DNA of 64,000 nt. It comes from Flavivirga algicola (GTDB taxonomy: Bacteria > Bacteroidota > Bacteroidia > Flavobacteriales > Flavobacteriaceae). The position numbers and the translations under genes were made by a program. The stretch lies in NCBI RefSeq assembly GCF_012910715.1, contig NZ_JABBHF010000002.1, forward strand, positions 563,001-627,000, given 5' to 3'. This document shows positions 52,800 through 62,614 of this stretch, piece by piece; the stretch's first letter is position 1; the number at the start of each line of letters is the position of its first letter. The notes under the pieces were generated by a model that had not been told where the DNA came from, searched no databases, and saw only the letters and a program-made list of their open reading frames with translations.

Positions 52800-54263
52800 C
52801 TAATATCCTGGGTTCTGTTCCAAATTTGGGTTGTTGTCAACCTGAGCTTGTGAAAAAGGATAAAGCACATGAAAAGCCTGAGCTGGTTTCCCTCTTGCAA
52901 TTGCTCTTTCTATAAACTTTCCATGACGTATCAAATCTTGTCTTCGCAAACTTTCAGTAAAGAATTCTCTACCCCGTTCAGCAAGTATAAAATCACGCAA
53001 AGCCTCTTTGTCTGCAAAATCGGTTAAAAGAACCTCATTGGCCTGAGCACGATTACGAATCTCATTAATTAAATCAATACTTTCTTGGGTCGGTCCATCC
53101 AGCTCATTCAATGCCTCAGCCCTAGAGAGTATAATATCAGCCAATCGAACAAAAGGAACATCATTCCCATTCCAAAGACCTGCTGCATTGGGGTCTGGTA
53201 CATATTTAAAACTCCTAACGTCATCTAGGGCATTACCATTGGTGTCTCTATCTAAAGGAGTTAGTACTCCTGTAGTAGTTGGTGTATACTCACGTATAAA
53301 ACTATTTCTTCTAACATCATTTAAATCAAAAGTCTCATAAAATGCTGTATAAGTTCGTGCTTGTGCTCCAAAATTTGCCCAATTACTCTGAATCGGATAA
53401 TTAGGAGGAAAGGCCAACGGCATATACGGATGCTGTTGATTTGACCCAACCAAATTTTCGAAACGGTATATGTACTCATTATTACCTTCTCCTGCAACCG
53501 AGAAAAGATTTACAAAATCATCATAAAGTTCATAGCCTCCTCCTTGAATCACTAATTGCGCATTAGTTGCAGCTTCAGTCCATTGTTTATTGTTTAAGTA
53601 GAATTTCGTTAATACAGCAAGCGCACTTCCTCGATTTGCTCTACTTGAAACGCCTCCAAATTCCAAATTTTCGGCGGCAAACATTAAGTCTCCTTGTACA
53701 TAAGTACGATATTGCTCTTCAGTTGCCTTTGGTGTTTCTTTACCAATGGCTTCAATTTCATCTAAGCTAGCTCCCTCTGGCACTTCAATAATTGGTGTTG
53801 GGCCAAAAAAATCATGAAGTATGTAATATGATGTTCCCCTTATAAATCTGGCTTCGGCTTCTATTTGACGTGTTGTTGCATCATCGAGATTATCAAGCCC
53901 TTTTATAACCGAAAGAACATTATTAGAAGCAGCGATAGCTTCATAAAATTTCACATACTGCCATTCGAAATAAGGTTGATTGGGATCCCAAGTGAATTCT
54001 ATCAAAGGGAATAATACCCTGTTGATACCTCCACCAGTCTCCCATGTAATATCTGTGTTTACTTCTTGTAACCAGAAATAATCATTACCTGGAAAATTAG
54101 TAAGTACAAATTTGCTATATGCTCCTGTTAAGAGTGCATCTACCCCCTCTTTATTTGTTAAGAAAACAGAAGGATCATTTTCTGTAAAAACCTCTTCTTC
54201 CAGAAAGTCTTCACAATTAAAAAACAGAAAAATTGTTAGTGTTATTATTATATATTTTTTCAT
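52800..54263 (-). CDS. SusD/RagB-family glycan-binding lipoprotein, locus 2
   Basis: Surface lid of the second importer, 487 residues, lipobox FFNC (Cys17) followed by EDFLEEEVFTENDPSVFLTN. TPR helices (IEAEARFIRGTSYYILHDFFG, VLTKFYLNNKQWTEAATNAQ), a typical RLADIILSRAEALNEL segment and the conserved C-terminal FLLYPFSQ-like ending HVLYPFSQAQVDNNPNLEQNPGY pattern (shortened here). It lies 11 bp after susC. Sequence differs enough from the locus-1 SusD to imply another ligand. Confidence 0.95.
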   Translation of the reverse strand: MKKYIIITLTIFLFFNCEDFLEEEVFTENDPSVFLTNKEGVDALLTGAYSKFVLTNFPGNDYFWLQEVNTDITWETGGGINRVLFPLIEFTWDPNQPYFEWQYVKFYEAIAASNNVLSVIKGLDNLDDATTRQIEAEARFIRGTSYYILHDFFGPTPIIEVPEGASLDEIEAIGKETPKATEEQYRTYVQGDLMFAAENLEFGGVSSRANRGSALAVLTKFYLNNKQWTEAATNAQLVIQGGGYELYDDFVNLFSVAGEGNNEYIYRFENLVGSNQQHPYMPLAFPPNYPIQSNWANFGAQARTYTAFYETFDLNDVRRNSFIREYTPTTTGVLTPLDRDTNGNALDDVRSFKYVPDPNAAGLWNGNDVPFVRLADIILSRAEALNELDGPTQESIDLINEIRNRAQANEVLLTDFADKEALRDFILAERGREFFTESLRRQDLIRHGKFIERAIARGKPAQAFHVLYPFSQAQVDNNPNLEQNPGY

Positions 54264-54274
54264 TGCTATTTCTT

Positions 54275-57200
54275 TTAAAATTTAATATCAAAACCTAGAC
54301 GAATTGTTCTTGCCAATGGATAGCTGTTAAATGAAGCTCGGGCAACAGCAAAAGTTCCTCCACCAGAACCCTCATTGGGGTCTAAACCTTCAGAACTTGC
54401 ATCGGGATCATACCCATCAAAATCAGTAATAGTAAATAAGTTATCGGCAGCAATAAATAGCCCCAGTGATGAAATTCCCCATGTATCTTTTACAGGCACA
54501 TTATATCCTAGAGTAATGTTTTTTAGCCTTATAAAGGAAGCATCTACTATGGTTAGGGAATTAATAGCCCTTGCTCCTCCGTACAAACTTGGGTTTTCTC
54601 CAGAAGGGAATGTATTTGATGGATTAGAAGCTGTCCAGCGTTCTGTATAATATTTAGAAATTGAGTTTCTAAAATCGTTGGTAGGGTATAATGCTTCTGT
54701 AACGTTTGCATCTAAGGTCTCAATACCTTGAACTCCTTGTAGAAATATTTCTAATGAAAAGTTTTTATATTTAAATGAATTGTTGAATCCAAACGTAAAA
54801 TCAGGGAAAGGGTCTCCTAAGACTACACGATCATCTCCATCTACATCACCATCACCATCTTGATCTACAAAACGAGGCATCCCAGGAGAAAAAGTAGGTG
54901 TAGCCGACCCTGCTATGTCATCGCCTGTTTGAAAAATTCCGTCAATCTCATAACCGTAGAACGATTGTAAAGCCTCTCCTTCTCGTACCAAAGAATACTG
55001 GCTAATAAAAGTTCCTATTCTACCTCCTACGATCTCTTGGGTGAAATCAGGTAATTCAGTAACTTCGTTCTTTAAGAAGGATAATGTAAGGTTTGAGTTC
55101 CATTTAAAATCTTCCTTATCAATATTGTAAGTTCTTAAACTAAAATCAATCCCTGTGTTACGCACTTCTCCAATATTAGTACGAACTTCACTAAAACCAA
55201 CTACTGCTGGTAGCGGTTTAATAAAAAGTTGATCTGAGGTCTTTCTGTTGAAATAATCTATTGAACCAGAAATTCTATTGTTCACTAGAGCATAATCGAT
55301 ACCCACGTTTATCTCTTTCGTAGTTTCCCACTTCAAATCGGGATTTGGTAAACGTGCTGCAACAACCCCTTGGGCTACTGCGCCTCCAAAAACAGAATTA
55401 CTGCCAGAGGACACCAGCGTTTGTCGTGTTTCAAAATTATTGATTCCCTGATTTCCTAATTCACCATAGCCAATACGCAGTTTTAAATCATTTATAACTT
55501 TGTTGTCTTCTAGAAAACTTTCCTTACTCAATCTCCAACCAATAGCGCCAGAAGGGAAAAAGGCATATTTATTATCGGGTGCAAATCTTGAAGAACCATC
55601 TACTCTAAATGAGGCTGTTAAAAAATATTTTCCCTCATAGTCATAGGTCGCTCTGGCAATAAAACCGTTAAGTTGATTTTTAAATTTACTACTAAACACA
55701 TTATCATTTAGTTCGCCATTACCAGCTTGTAACAGATTAGTTCCTGTACCATCGGTAAGAAAACCTCCAGCCTCCGCTCGTAAACCTCGTGTTAAAAACT
55801 CCTCTAAAGTAATACCTCCTAAAATTGAAAAATTATGTTTATCATTCCATGTATTACTATACTTTAACAAAGCTTCTACCAGCCAATGTGTGTACTCATT
55901 AGTGCTTACTTCTGCTGAGCCTCCATTACCAAGACCTTCTATGGTTAATCGGTTTTTATATAAATCTGTTCGTGCTGAGTTAGATTCACCTCCTAAACGA
56001 AGTGTTGCTGTAACGTTATCAACAACTTCATAATCTACATTTAATGAAGCATAAAATCTACTGAAAACCGTTTGATTATCTATTCCATTAATTAATGCCA
56101 AAGGGTTATCTAAAGCAATGGCTGGGTTTAAAAAGTACTTACCGTTTTCATCTAAACCTGAAGATAGAGTCGGGTCAAATTGAATGGCGGAATTGATAGG
56201 GCCTGCTCCCTCATTGGCTCCATTGGAAAAAAGAATATCGTTGTTTGTTTGCCTTGTAAAATTTGCATTGACAGAAAGTAAGAGTTTATCAACGGGTCTT
56301 GATTGTAGGTTAAGGCGTATATTATATTTTTTACTCGAAGAACTTTTTACAATACCTCCTTGATCGAAATAATTTAGACCTAAGTAGTAATTCCCTTTTT
56401 CACTCCCCCCTGATAATGAGATTTGATGATTCTGTACTGTAGCATTTTGAAAGATTTGATCTTGCCAATTAGTACCTTGCCCAAACCCTGCAATCTGTTC
56501 TGCTGTATAGGTGCCTGGTGCTCTAAAATTGACCAAATCGGCATAGTCTTGGGCTCTTAAGACGTCCAAATCTTTTGCAACGGACTGAAAACCTGTATAT
56601 ACACTATAAGTTAAAGAGGTTTTTCCTGCCTTCCCTTTTTTGGTAGTAATCAAAACAACCCCATTAGCTGCCCTTGTTCCATAAATTGCTGCAGAAGATG
56701 CATCTTTTAAGATATCTATTGATTCTATGTCTCCTGGACTCAAAGATTGAGGATCTACTCCTGGCAAGCCATCAACTACAAAGAGTACTGAATTATCACT
56801 ATTTATTGAACCAGCACCACGCACTTGTATCTTTAAAGCGGCTCCAGGTGCAGAACTTACTTGACTTACATTTACACCAGAAGCGGCTCCGTTTAATAAC
56901 TGTGAAGCATCGTAATTGGCTCCTTGGGTGAAATCTTCAGCTTTTACTGATGTTATAGCTCCCGTAAGATCTGATTTTCTCTGCACCCCATAACCTATCA
57001 CTACGACTTCACTTAAAGAGGATGCATCTTCTTCCATCACTACATTAATAATGGATTGGTTGTCCACTAACACCTCTTGACTTTTATAGCCTAGGTAACT
57101 AAATACTAGCACACCATCTGGTTTTACACCTTCAATATCGTATTTTCCATCAAAGTCTGTTGATGTTCCATTAGCTGTTCCTTTTTCTAGAATACTTGCT

Positions 57201-57658
57201 CCAGGAAGAGGAACACCTGCTGCATCTGTAACAGTACCAGATACCGAAGATTGAAGTATTATAGCCTCGTTAGATACATTAGGCAGTTCCTTAGCTATAT
57301 CTCTTTTTAGTATAATCTGTTCTTTGAAAACTTCAAAGCTTGTGCTTGTTTCAAAAAAAAGAGTCTTCAGTATTTTTGAGATTCTTTTTTTCTTTACTTT
57401 AACTGAAACAACTCTATTTAAGTCAATTTCTCTTCGATTATATAAAAATTTAAACTTAGACAATGATTCTATTTCTCTAATAACATCATTTACAGTAACT
57501 TCATTCATATCCAGCGTTAATTTAGTATTCTGAGAATACGAATTATTTGCACTTAATTGGAATAGAGAGCATACCAATAAAAACAATGTTAGTTTCATTT
57601 TAAGATCAAATTTCAGAACAGGATTATCTATACTCCATGAGTTAAAGATTTTTTTCAT
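54275..57658 (-). CDS. SusC-like TonB-dependent receptor with STN domain, locus 2
   Basis: 1127-residue outer-membrane importer/sensor. Signal peptide to about 43 (NNSYSQ), STN domain (45-120, FKFLYNRREIDLNRVVSVKV), carboxypeptidase-like domain (138-215, PLPGASILEKGTANGTSTDF), plug with EVVVIGYGVQRKSDLTGAI and AAIYGTRAANGVVLITTKKG, and a full barrel ending RLGFDIKF. The STN domain pairs with the FecR encoded just upstream. Same architecture as the 19186 protein. Confidence 0.95.
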   Translation of the reverse strand: MKKIFNSWSIDNPVLKFDLKMKLTLFLLVCSLFQLSANNSYSQNTKLTLDMNEVTVNDVIREIESLSKFKFLYNRREIDLNRVVSVKVKKKRISKILKTLFFETSTSFEVFKEQIILKRDIAKELPNVSNEAIILQSSVSGTVTDAAGVPLPGASILEKGTANGTSTDFDGKYDIEGVKPDGVLVFSYLGYKSQEVLVDNQSIINVVMEEDASSLSEVVVIGYGVQRKSDLTGAITSVKAEDFTQGANYDASQLLNGAASGVNVSQVSSAPGAALKIQVRGAGSINSDNSVLFVVDGLPGVDPQSLSPGDIESIDILKDASSAAIYGTRAANGVVLITTKKGKAGKTSLTYSVYTGFQSVAKDLDVLRAQDYADLVNFRAPGTYTAEQIAGFGQGTNWQDQIFQNATVQNHQISLSGGSEKGNYYLGLNYFDQGGIVKSSSSKKYNIRLNLQSRPVDKLLLSVNANFTRQTNNDILFSNGANEGAGPINSAIQFDPTLSSGLDENGKYFLNPAIALDNPLALINGIDNQTVFSRFYASLNVDYEVVDNVTATLRLGGESNSARTDLYKNRLTIEGLGNGGSAEVSTNEYTHWLVEALLKYSNTWNDKHNFSILGGITLEEFLTRGLRAEAGGFLTDGTGTNLLQAGNGELNDNVFSSKFKNQLNGFIARATYDYEGKYFLTASFRVDGSSRFAPDNKYAFFPSGAIGWRLSKESFLEDNKVINDLKLRIGYGELGNQGINNFETRQTLVSSGSNSVFGGAVAQGVVAARLPNPDLKWETTKEINVGIDYALVNNRISGSIDYFNRKTSDQLFIKPLPAVVGFSEVRTNIGEVRNTGIDFSLRTYNIDKEDFKWNSNLTLSFLKNEVTELPDFTQEIVGGRIGTFISQYSLVREGEALQSFYGYEIDGIFQTGDDIAGSATPTFSPGMPRFVDQDGDGDVDGDDRVVLGDPFPDFTFGFNNSFKYKNFSLEIFLQGVQGIETLDANVTEALYPTNDFRNSISKYYTERWTASNPSNTFPSGENPSLYGGARAINSLTIVDASFIRLKNITLGYNVPVKDTWGISSLGLFIAADNLFTITDFDGYDPDASSEGLDPNEGSGGGTFAVARASFNSYPLARTIRLGFDIKF

Positions 57659-57706
57659 AATTTAGTTTTGTATTTGGTTTAAAATTCGTTTTAAATCACT
57701 TTTTAT

Positions 57707-57738
57707 AAATCGGGAAATGGGCCAACATTTTCCGATTT
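57707..57738 (-). other. fecR-susC intergenic stem-loop, locus 2
   Basis: 13-bp stem AAATCGGGAAATG / CATTTTCCGATTT with one G-T wobble and a 6-nt loop, 49 nt before the susC start. Sequence and position match the hairpin at 22684-22713 closely, including the same distance to the start codon. Confidence 0.65.
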
Positions 57739-57809
57739 TCTTTTAAAAGCAAATCAATTGTGGTTAATTTTTTAGTTAGTTTTTTTCATATACTTCTCGT
57801 TTTTATTAG

Positions 57810-58988
57810 TTAGTGAATCAAGACTTCATTATTAACAATTTCGTATTGAATAGCATAGCTTCTACTGAAGGTTTCTATTATTTCATTAATATTTTCCACA
57901 TCAAAAGTGGCATCAAATAATTGTACTTCTAATTCTTTATTGCTATTTTTAATTACAACATTGTATTGTCTTTCTAAAGTCTGCCTTATTTGTTTAAATG
58001 TGGTATTTCTAAATATCAACTTACCGTCTATCCAAGCGGTATAAATTCTTGTGTCTACATTCTCAATGGATATATCATTACTGGATTTATCCCATTCTGC
58101 TTTATAGCCAGGCTTTAGCATAGTTGAGTTATTTGTTTTCTCATTGTCTTCACCTTTATTATAAAGTTCAACTGAGCCTTCAACCAAAACTGTGTTGCTA
58201 TTATTATTTTCTGCATAATGTGAGATATTGAACTTCGTACCTAAAACTCTTACATTTATATCATCTGCATGAACAATGAAAGGATGCTCTTTATCTTTAG
58301 TAACATCAAAATAGGCTTCTCCTCTTATGAAAACTTCTCTATTAAGACCTTTAAGAAATTTTACTGGATATCTTATAGAAGTTCCAGAATTTAAGTAAAC
58401 ATTTGTTCCATCTGATAAAATAAGATTAAACTTCTTTCCATAAGGTATGTTTAGAGTATTATAAACTAATTTTTCAGGGTTAGAAGTTTCCAAATAACTA
58501 AGTTCTGTTTGGCTTTGATTTCCAATTAGATTCCCATTTTTATCTTTTATCTGCTTAACTTCTTTTGGGTTTATTACTTTTAAAGTTCCATCATCTAGTT
58601 TTATAGTAATTGACGCTTCTTTTGAAATCAAAATATTTGAGGTTGGAATTTCATTTTCATTAGTATTTATAGTGTTACTCCATTTATACCAATAGCCAAC
58701 ACTTAAAAGAACAGCAACTAAAGCTGCGTATTTAAGAACAGATTTGTTTTTATATTTATGAAATGGATTTTTATCTTTTTTTATCTTTTTAGACAAATTC
58801 TTCTTTATAGTTTCAATATCTGGTTCATTCATAGCTACCCTTAATTGATAATGTGTTTTGACATATGACTCGAAATATTTTTCATTTTTTGAATCCGAAA
58901 TCCAATCAGATAGATCATCCAAATCATTTGAATCTGCCTCATTAGTAAGGTATTTTACTATGATTTTTTCTATGTCTTTGGGTTTCAT
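57810..58988 (-). CDS. FecR-family anti-sigma factor, locus 2
   Basis: Inner-membrane anti-sigma factor for the ECF sigma at 59107. I start at 58988 (MKPKDIEKIIVKYLTNEA) rather than 59021, because the extra MLCLLKKEKRL is unlike the family. Cytoplasmic helices (1-85), one membrane helix (YAALVAVLLSVGYWYKW, about 92-108), FecR domain (YGKKFNLILSDGTNVYLNSG, FIRGEAYFDVTKDKEHPF) and DUF4974 at the end (FRNTTFKQIRQTLERQYNVV). Divergent from its sigma gene, unlike in locus 1. Confidence 0.93.
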   Translation of the reverse strand: MKPKDIEKIIVKYLTNEADSNDLDDLSDWISDSKNEKYFESYVKTHYQLRVAMNEPDIETIKKNLSKKIKKDKNPFHKYKNKSVLKYAALVAVLLSVGYWYKWSNTINTNENEIPTSNILISKEASITIKLDDGTLKVINPKEVKQIKDKNGNLIGNQSQTELSYLETSNPEKLVYNTLNIPYGKKFNLILSDGTNVYLNSGTSIRYPVKFLKGLNREVFIRGEAYFDVTKDKEHPFIVHADDINVRVLGTKFNISHYAENNNSNTVLVEGSVELYNKGEDNEKTNNSTMLKPGYKAEWDKSSNDISIENVDTRIYTAWIDGKLIFRNTTFKQIRQTLERQYNVVIKNSNKELEVQLFDATFDVENINEIIETFSRSYAIQYEIVNNEVLIH

Positions 58989-59106
58989 TAATCGTTTTTC
59001 TTTTTTTAATAGACAAAGCAATTTTAAAATACCCTAAGTTTTTAACTATTTTTTTTTGATATTTGCATTATAATCTCTCAATTTTAAGAATATATCAAAA
59101 ATACTC

Positions 59107-59703
59107 ATGAATTATTCTGATAATAAAACATTAATCCATTCACTTAAAAAAGGAGAAGAAAAAGCTTTTATTTATTTAGTTGATAAATTCAGTCAAAGGT
59201 TATTTGCTTATGCTCTTACTCTAACAAACGACAAAGACATTTCTCAAGACATCCTTCAAAATGTATTTTTAAAAACTTGGGAAAAGAGGAACAAAATCAA
59301 TATTTCAACTTCGTTACAAAATTATTTGTTTAGGTCAATTTACAACGAGTTTGTAAATCAATACAATAAAAAAAGGGCAACAATGCGCTTAGAGCATTCC
59401 TATTTTAAAGCCTTAGATAATGCAATTGAAATTAAGGATGAAAATTCATTTGCAAAAATCATAGAACATATTACTGAGGAAATTCAGAGGTTGCCTCCTA
59501 AATGCAGAGAAGTTTTTATTTTAAGTAGAAAAGAAGGCCTTACTAATATTGAAATTTCTAATTATTTAAACTTGTCTATTAAAAGTGTAGAAGCTCATAT
59601 CACAAAGGCTTTTTCTACACTTCGTAAAAATTTAGGAGAAAGAGTTGATATCTCCTTATTTATGTTATTTGGGATTTATGACAATACTTTAAACCGAGAT
59701 TGA
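59107..59703 (+). CDS. ECF RNA polymerase sigma factor, locus 2
   Basis: 198-residue FecI-like ECF sigma. Region 2 (about 20-90: EKAFIYLVDKFSQRLFAYAL, DISQDILQNVFLKTWEKRN) and region 4 (125-180: IQRLPPKCREVFILSRKEGL with the helix-turn-helix NIEISNYLNLSIKSVEAHIT). It is transcribed away from fecR across a 118-bp shared promoter region. TTGATATTTGC near 59057-59067 is a partial -7 box. It should activate the susC operon at 57658. Confidence 0.93.
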   Translation: MNYSDNKTLIHSLKKGEEKAFIYLVDKFSQRLFAYALTLTNDKDISQDILQNVFLKTWEKRNKINISTSLQNYLFRSIYNEFVNQYNKKRATMRLEHSYFKALDNAIEIKDENSFAKIIEHITEEIQRLPPKCREVFILSRKEGLTNIEISNYLNLSIKSVEAHITKAFSTLRKNLGERVDISLFMLFGIYDNTLNRD

Positions 59704-60238
59704 CCATAAGATTTTAAAATAACCATTTGATTAAATCTTATTTCGTTTGAATGACAGGATTTATAAGTGTTAAAACCTTTTAATTTTTATGGAGTTGGAC
59801 TTTATTAATCTATAAAAATTGATACAATGAAAACACCAACAGAAAAGTTTTGAAGATAGCTTTACCCGTTAAAAAAAGACCTTGGATGGACGGATTATTT
59901 AGGCAAATCAAAAATCTAAGTCCGCCTTTTGTATATTCTAATACATAATCCAGGGTAAACTTTAGGTGCTTCTTTAAATTATAAATCGTTGCTGCTATAT
60001 AATCAAAATCATGATAAATAACCTAGCTAATTTCACTGAAAACAGTGTAATGAAAGTATTAGAGATTACTTTACTTTGTCAGGTAGATTAAATGTAATAA
60101 ACAATTAAATTTAATAGAATAAAGAATCTTTTAACCAGAAAACAATGGTTAACACAAAAAGATGAAGCATTAAAACGGCTTTTTATTTCAAGTGTTAGCA
60201 AACCATTGAAAACATAACTTTAATTATAAACAATAAAT
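59704..60238. other. 535-bp intergenic region
   Basis: No coding ORF. A bulged hairpin GGACGGATT...AAGTCCGCCTTTT (about 59888-59931) could terminate the sigma transcript. The rest is AT-rich without a recognised element. Confidence 0.4.
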
Positions 60239-61363
60239 ATGATAACCATAAATAATATGACGAAAATTAAAGCAATTATTTTATTAATTTTTAGTTTTGG
60301 GAGTGCATACGGACAAACACTTCCACCAAAACAGGCCTATCCTCTCGATGTTAAACAGATACATAGCGGGCATAGTTTAACCGATCCTTTGTTTGGACCT
60401 TGGCCTGGCCAATACGTGGAGCTAATAAGTGAATTGAGGAGTACTTGGGCTGGTGATGAAATTGTAAAAGCTACGATTCCTGGATCAGGTATGTTTTGGC
60501 GCTGGGATCATGAAAATGACCTTTCTCCTTCTGCAAGATATAATATCGATGACTTTGAATTACTAGTCATTACAGAAGCAGTTCCTCTTACACAAATTAC
60601 AAATTCAAACGAACACCTTTCTCTATATGTGAATAACGCATGGAATAATGGCAATAATGGTAATGGAGCCGCCACTCTTTTATGGACAACCTGGACCAAT
60701 ATTGACGATAGCGATGGACCGTGGAGACAAACGCTTGATGATTATGAATCACTTTGGGAAGAAATGCAGGATTATGCAAATGCAAACAGACCAAATGGAT
60801 CGACTCCCGTTTATTTAATTCCTGGTCATAGAATGATGGCTCGTATTTACGATGATATTCAGCTCAATTTAGTTCCTGGGATTACTAACATCAACCAATT
60901 ATTTAGTGATAATATACATCCAAACTCATTGGGAGCCTATGCTATTACTATGATTCATTATGCTTGTGTTTATAATCAAAGCCCTGTTGGCTTACCTAAC
61001 GATTTGATGGCCAACCCTCCTTCAGGTTTTCAAACGCCATCTCCTGAACTTTCAGCTTATTTACAAAATATAATTTGGGAAATTGTAACTAACTATTCAA
61101 GAACAGGAATTACTGATACATCACTAAGTATTTCTGAAACCGAAGCAATATTGAATGACACTAGTATCTATCCAAATCCTACGAAAGATATAATTTACAT
61201 AAAAAACGAAGATTTGAATAACAATTTAGAAAAGACAATATATGATATTAAGGGGAATATATTATATAATGGTAGTGATAATAAGATAAATATAGGTCAT
61301 TTTTCAAGCGGAATTTATATTTTAAAAATCGGAAATCGTAATATTAAACTCGTTAAGCACTAA
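60239..61363 (+). CDS. SGNH-like secreted esterase with T9SS sorting domain
   Basis: 374-residue secreted protein (signal to AYGQ, about residue 26; Met7 is an alternative start). The block HSGHSLTDP places a candidate nucleophile Ser46 where GDSL/SGNH enzymes have GDS, and DNIHPNSLGAYA gives the Asp224-x-x-His227 of block V; blocks II and III are weak (ITEAVPL). A C-terminal sorting domain (about 300-374, IYPNPTKDIIYIK...VKH) directs T9SS export. Its stop codon lies inside the palindrome arm at 61355-61380. An acyl-esterase on the target glycan is inferred. Confidence 0.6.
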   Translation: MITINNMTKIKAIILLIFSFGSAYGQTLPPKQAYPLDVKQIHSGHSLTDPLFGPWPGQYVELISELRSTWAGDEIVKATIPGSGMFWRWDHENDLSPSARYNIDDFELLVITEAVPLTQITNSNEHLSLYVNNAWNNGNNGNGAATLLWTTWTNIDDSDGPWRQTLDDYESLWEEMQDYANANRPNGSTPVYLIPGHRMMARIYDDIQLNLVPGITNINQLFSDNIHPNSLGAYAITMIHYACVYNQSPVGLPNDLMANPPSGFQTPSPELSAYLQNIIWEIVTNYSRTGITDTSLSISETEAILNDTSIYPNPTKDIIYIKNEDLNNNLEKTIYDIKGNILYNGSDNKINIGHFSSGIYILKIGNRNIKLVKH

Positions 61364-61835
61364 AGCAACAACATTTGCAAATACGCCATATAACTAATAG
61401 CAAAATGGTGTTAAATTAAGTTTTTCTGCTCTGCATCAAAATTTGTAATATTTGATAAGGATGAAATCTTAAAACCGCCTACTATTAATAAACATTAAAG
61501 AAAATTGGAGTTGAAAAAAATGAAAAGAATAAATCATTGAACATCAATTCGGAACTTTAAAGCGACAATGATATTTTAATTATACCTTAGTCAATACCAA
61601 CAATATAAAACATCGTTGCATCATTGGACTCCTCATATGCTAAGCCATTCCTTTGCAACTCATCTTTTATAAAATGGGGCAGATCTAAGATATATACAAA
61701 ATCTTCTAGGACAGAAATATACACGCAAGTTACCGTAAATAATTTTAAGTTAATACGAAATCCCCTAGATTTGTAAATAAACATACATGGAATATAAAGG
61801 ACATATATCCTTTATATTATTGTTGTGCTTAATGC
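61355..61835. repeat. Cassette-boundary palindrome 1 (integron attC-like)
   Basis: Left arm AAGCACTAAAGCAACAACA (61355-61373) pairs imperfectly with the right arm TATTGTTGTGCTTAATGC (61818-61835). The same arms flank 63650-63862. The left arm contains the stop codon of the upstream gene. The ~440-bp loop holds a decayed tyrosine recombinase, so this copy has probably been invaded. Confidence 0.5.
61608..61738 (+). pseudogene. Tyrosine recombinase (Xer-like integrase) C-terminal fragment
   Basis: Translation from about 61613 reads [19 protein letters not shown], a stop at 61670-61672, then NGADLRYIQNLLGQKYT to a stop at 61736. This is the box II region of tyrosine recombinases ([27 protein letters not shown]), with the catalytic Arg changed to Ser and the Glu codon to TAA. 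The catalytic Tyr is lost. No start or N-terminal part found; clearly inactive. Confidence 0.65.
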
Positions 61836-61850
61836 AAAAAAAGAACTGAA

Positions 61851-62606
61851 TTGATATTTAAACCTCTGAAATACGAAAAATACGCTGACAAAATTTGTCG
61901 AAAATTAACTGAATTTCAAGACGGCTTCAAGAAAGAATATGATATTGACAATTATGCCAATTGGTTCTACAATCAATCGAGTGAAACATTAAGACTTTAC
62001 TCGGACGATAAAGAGGTTTATTTCAAATACATTCCTGTCGGCACATTTTCGCAAAAGACAAATACTTGGATGTGGGCTTGGGCTAATAAAGATTCTGTTG
62101 AACCGAGAAAATTTCGAACTTTAAAAGTCAAGGAATTCGGAGAAAAAAAGAAATACGACAATCTGACTAATGCACATTTTGACGGAGACAAATACACAGG
62201 TTGGGAATTAACTTCTATTGCATTTGACATAATTGGTGGAATTGGAACTTATCGAGTAATTTCTGAACATTTGGAAAAATATTTTCTTTTAACTGAACAG
62301 ATAACAAAAGAAGAAGCCGAAAAAATTGAGAGCGAATTAATTGAATGTAGCATTCACGGAAAAATAAGAAAAGCTTTTATCTGTCAACACTTGAATACAG
62401 AATCCAAAACTGGATTTGAAGAAGCTTTCGAAACATATCGTGGAATGGAATTGGATGAAGATGACGATTTTCAAGCTTGGTGTTCTGAATGCGAAAAAGA
62501 AAGACTTAAAACTGATGGTTGGAATGATTATTCTATGGAGTTTGCTCAAATTAAGTTAGTCTGTGAAAGATGTTACTTTGGTATTAAAGAATTGAATTCG
62601 AAATAA
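61851..62606 (+). CDS. DUF6882-like protein with C-terminal zinc-ribbon-like cysteines
   Basis: 251-residue cytoplasmic protein; the frame has no ATG near its start, so TTG at 61851 is used (open from 61833). Residues about 50-135 hold VGTFSQKTNTWMWAWANKD and LTSIAFDIIGGIGTYRV, the pattern of DUF6882 domains as I recall it. The C-terminal part has Cys pairs (CSECEK and CERC, with ECSIHG and ICQH), which could bind zinc. Function unknown. It is 8 bp before the next gene; both lie between two boundary palindromes. Confidence 0.55.
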   Translation: MIFKPLKYEKYADKICRKLTEFQDGFKKEYDIDNYANWFYNQSSETLRLYSDDKEVYFKYIPVGTFSQKTNTWMWAWANKDSVEPRKFRTLKVKEFGEKKKYDNLTNAHFDGDKYTGWELTSIAFDIIGGIGTYRVISEHLEKYFLLTEQITKEEAEKIESELIECSIHGKIRKAFICQHLNTESKTGFEEAFETYRGMELDEDDDFQAWCSECEKERLKTDGWNDYSMEFAQIKLVCERCYFGIKELNSK

Positions 62607-62614
62607 AAAACAGA

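Noticed and set aside
60508-60794. Minus-strand ORFs of 63-65 codons
   Set aside because: They are antisense to the SGNH-like gene.
61587-61784. Minus-strand ORF of 65 codons
   Set aside because: The plus strand of the same stretch encodes a clear recombinase fragment, so the ORF is a shadow.
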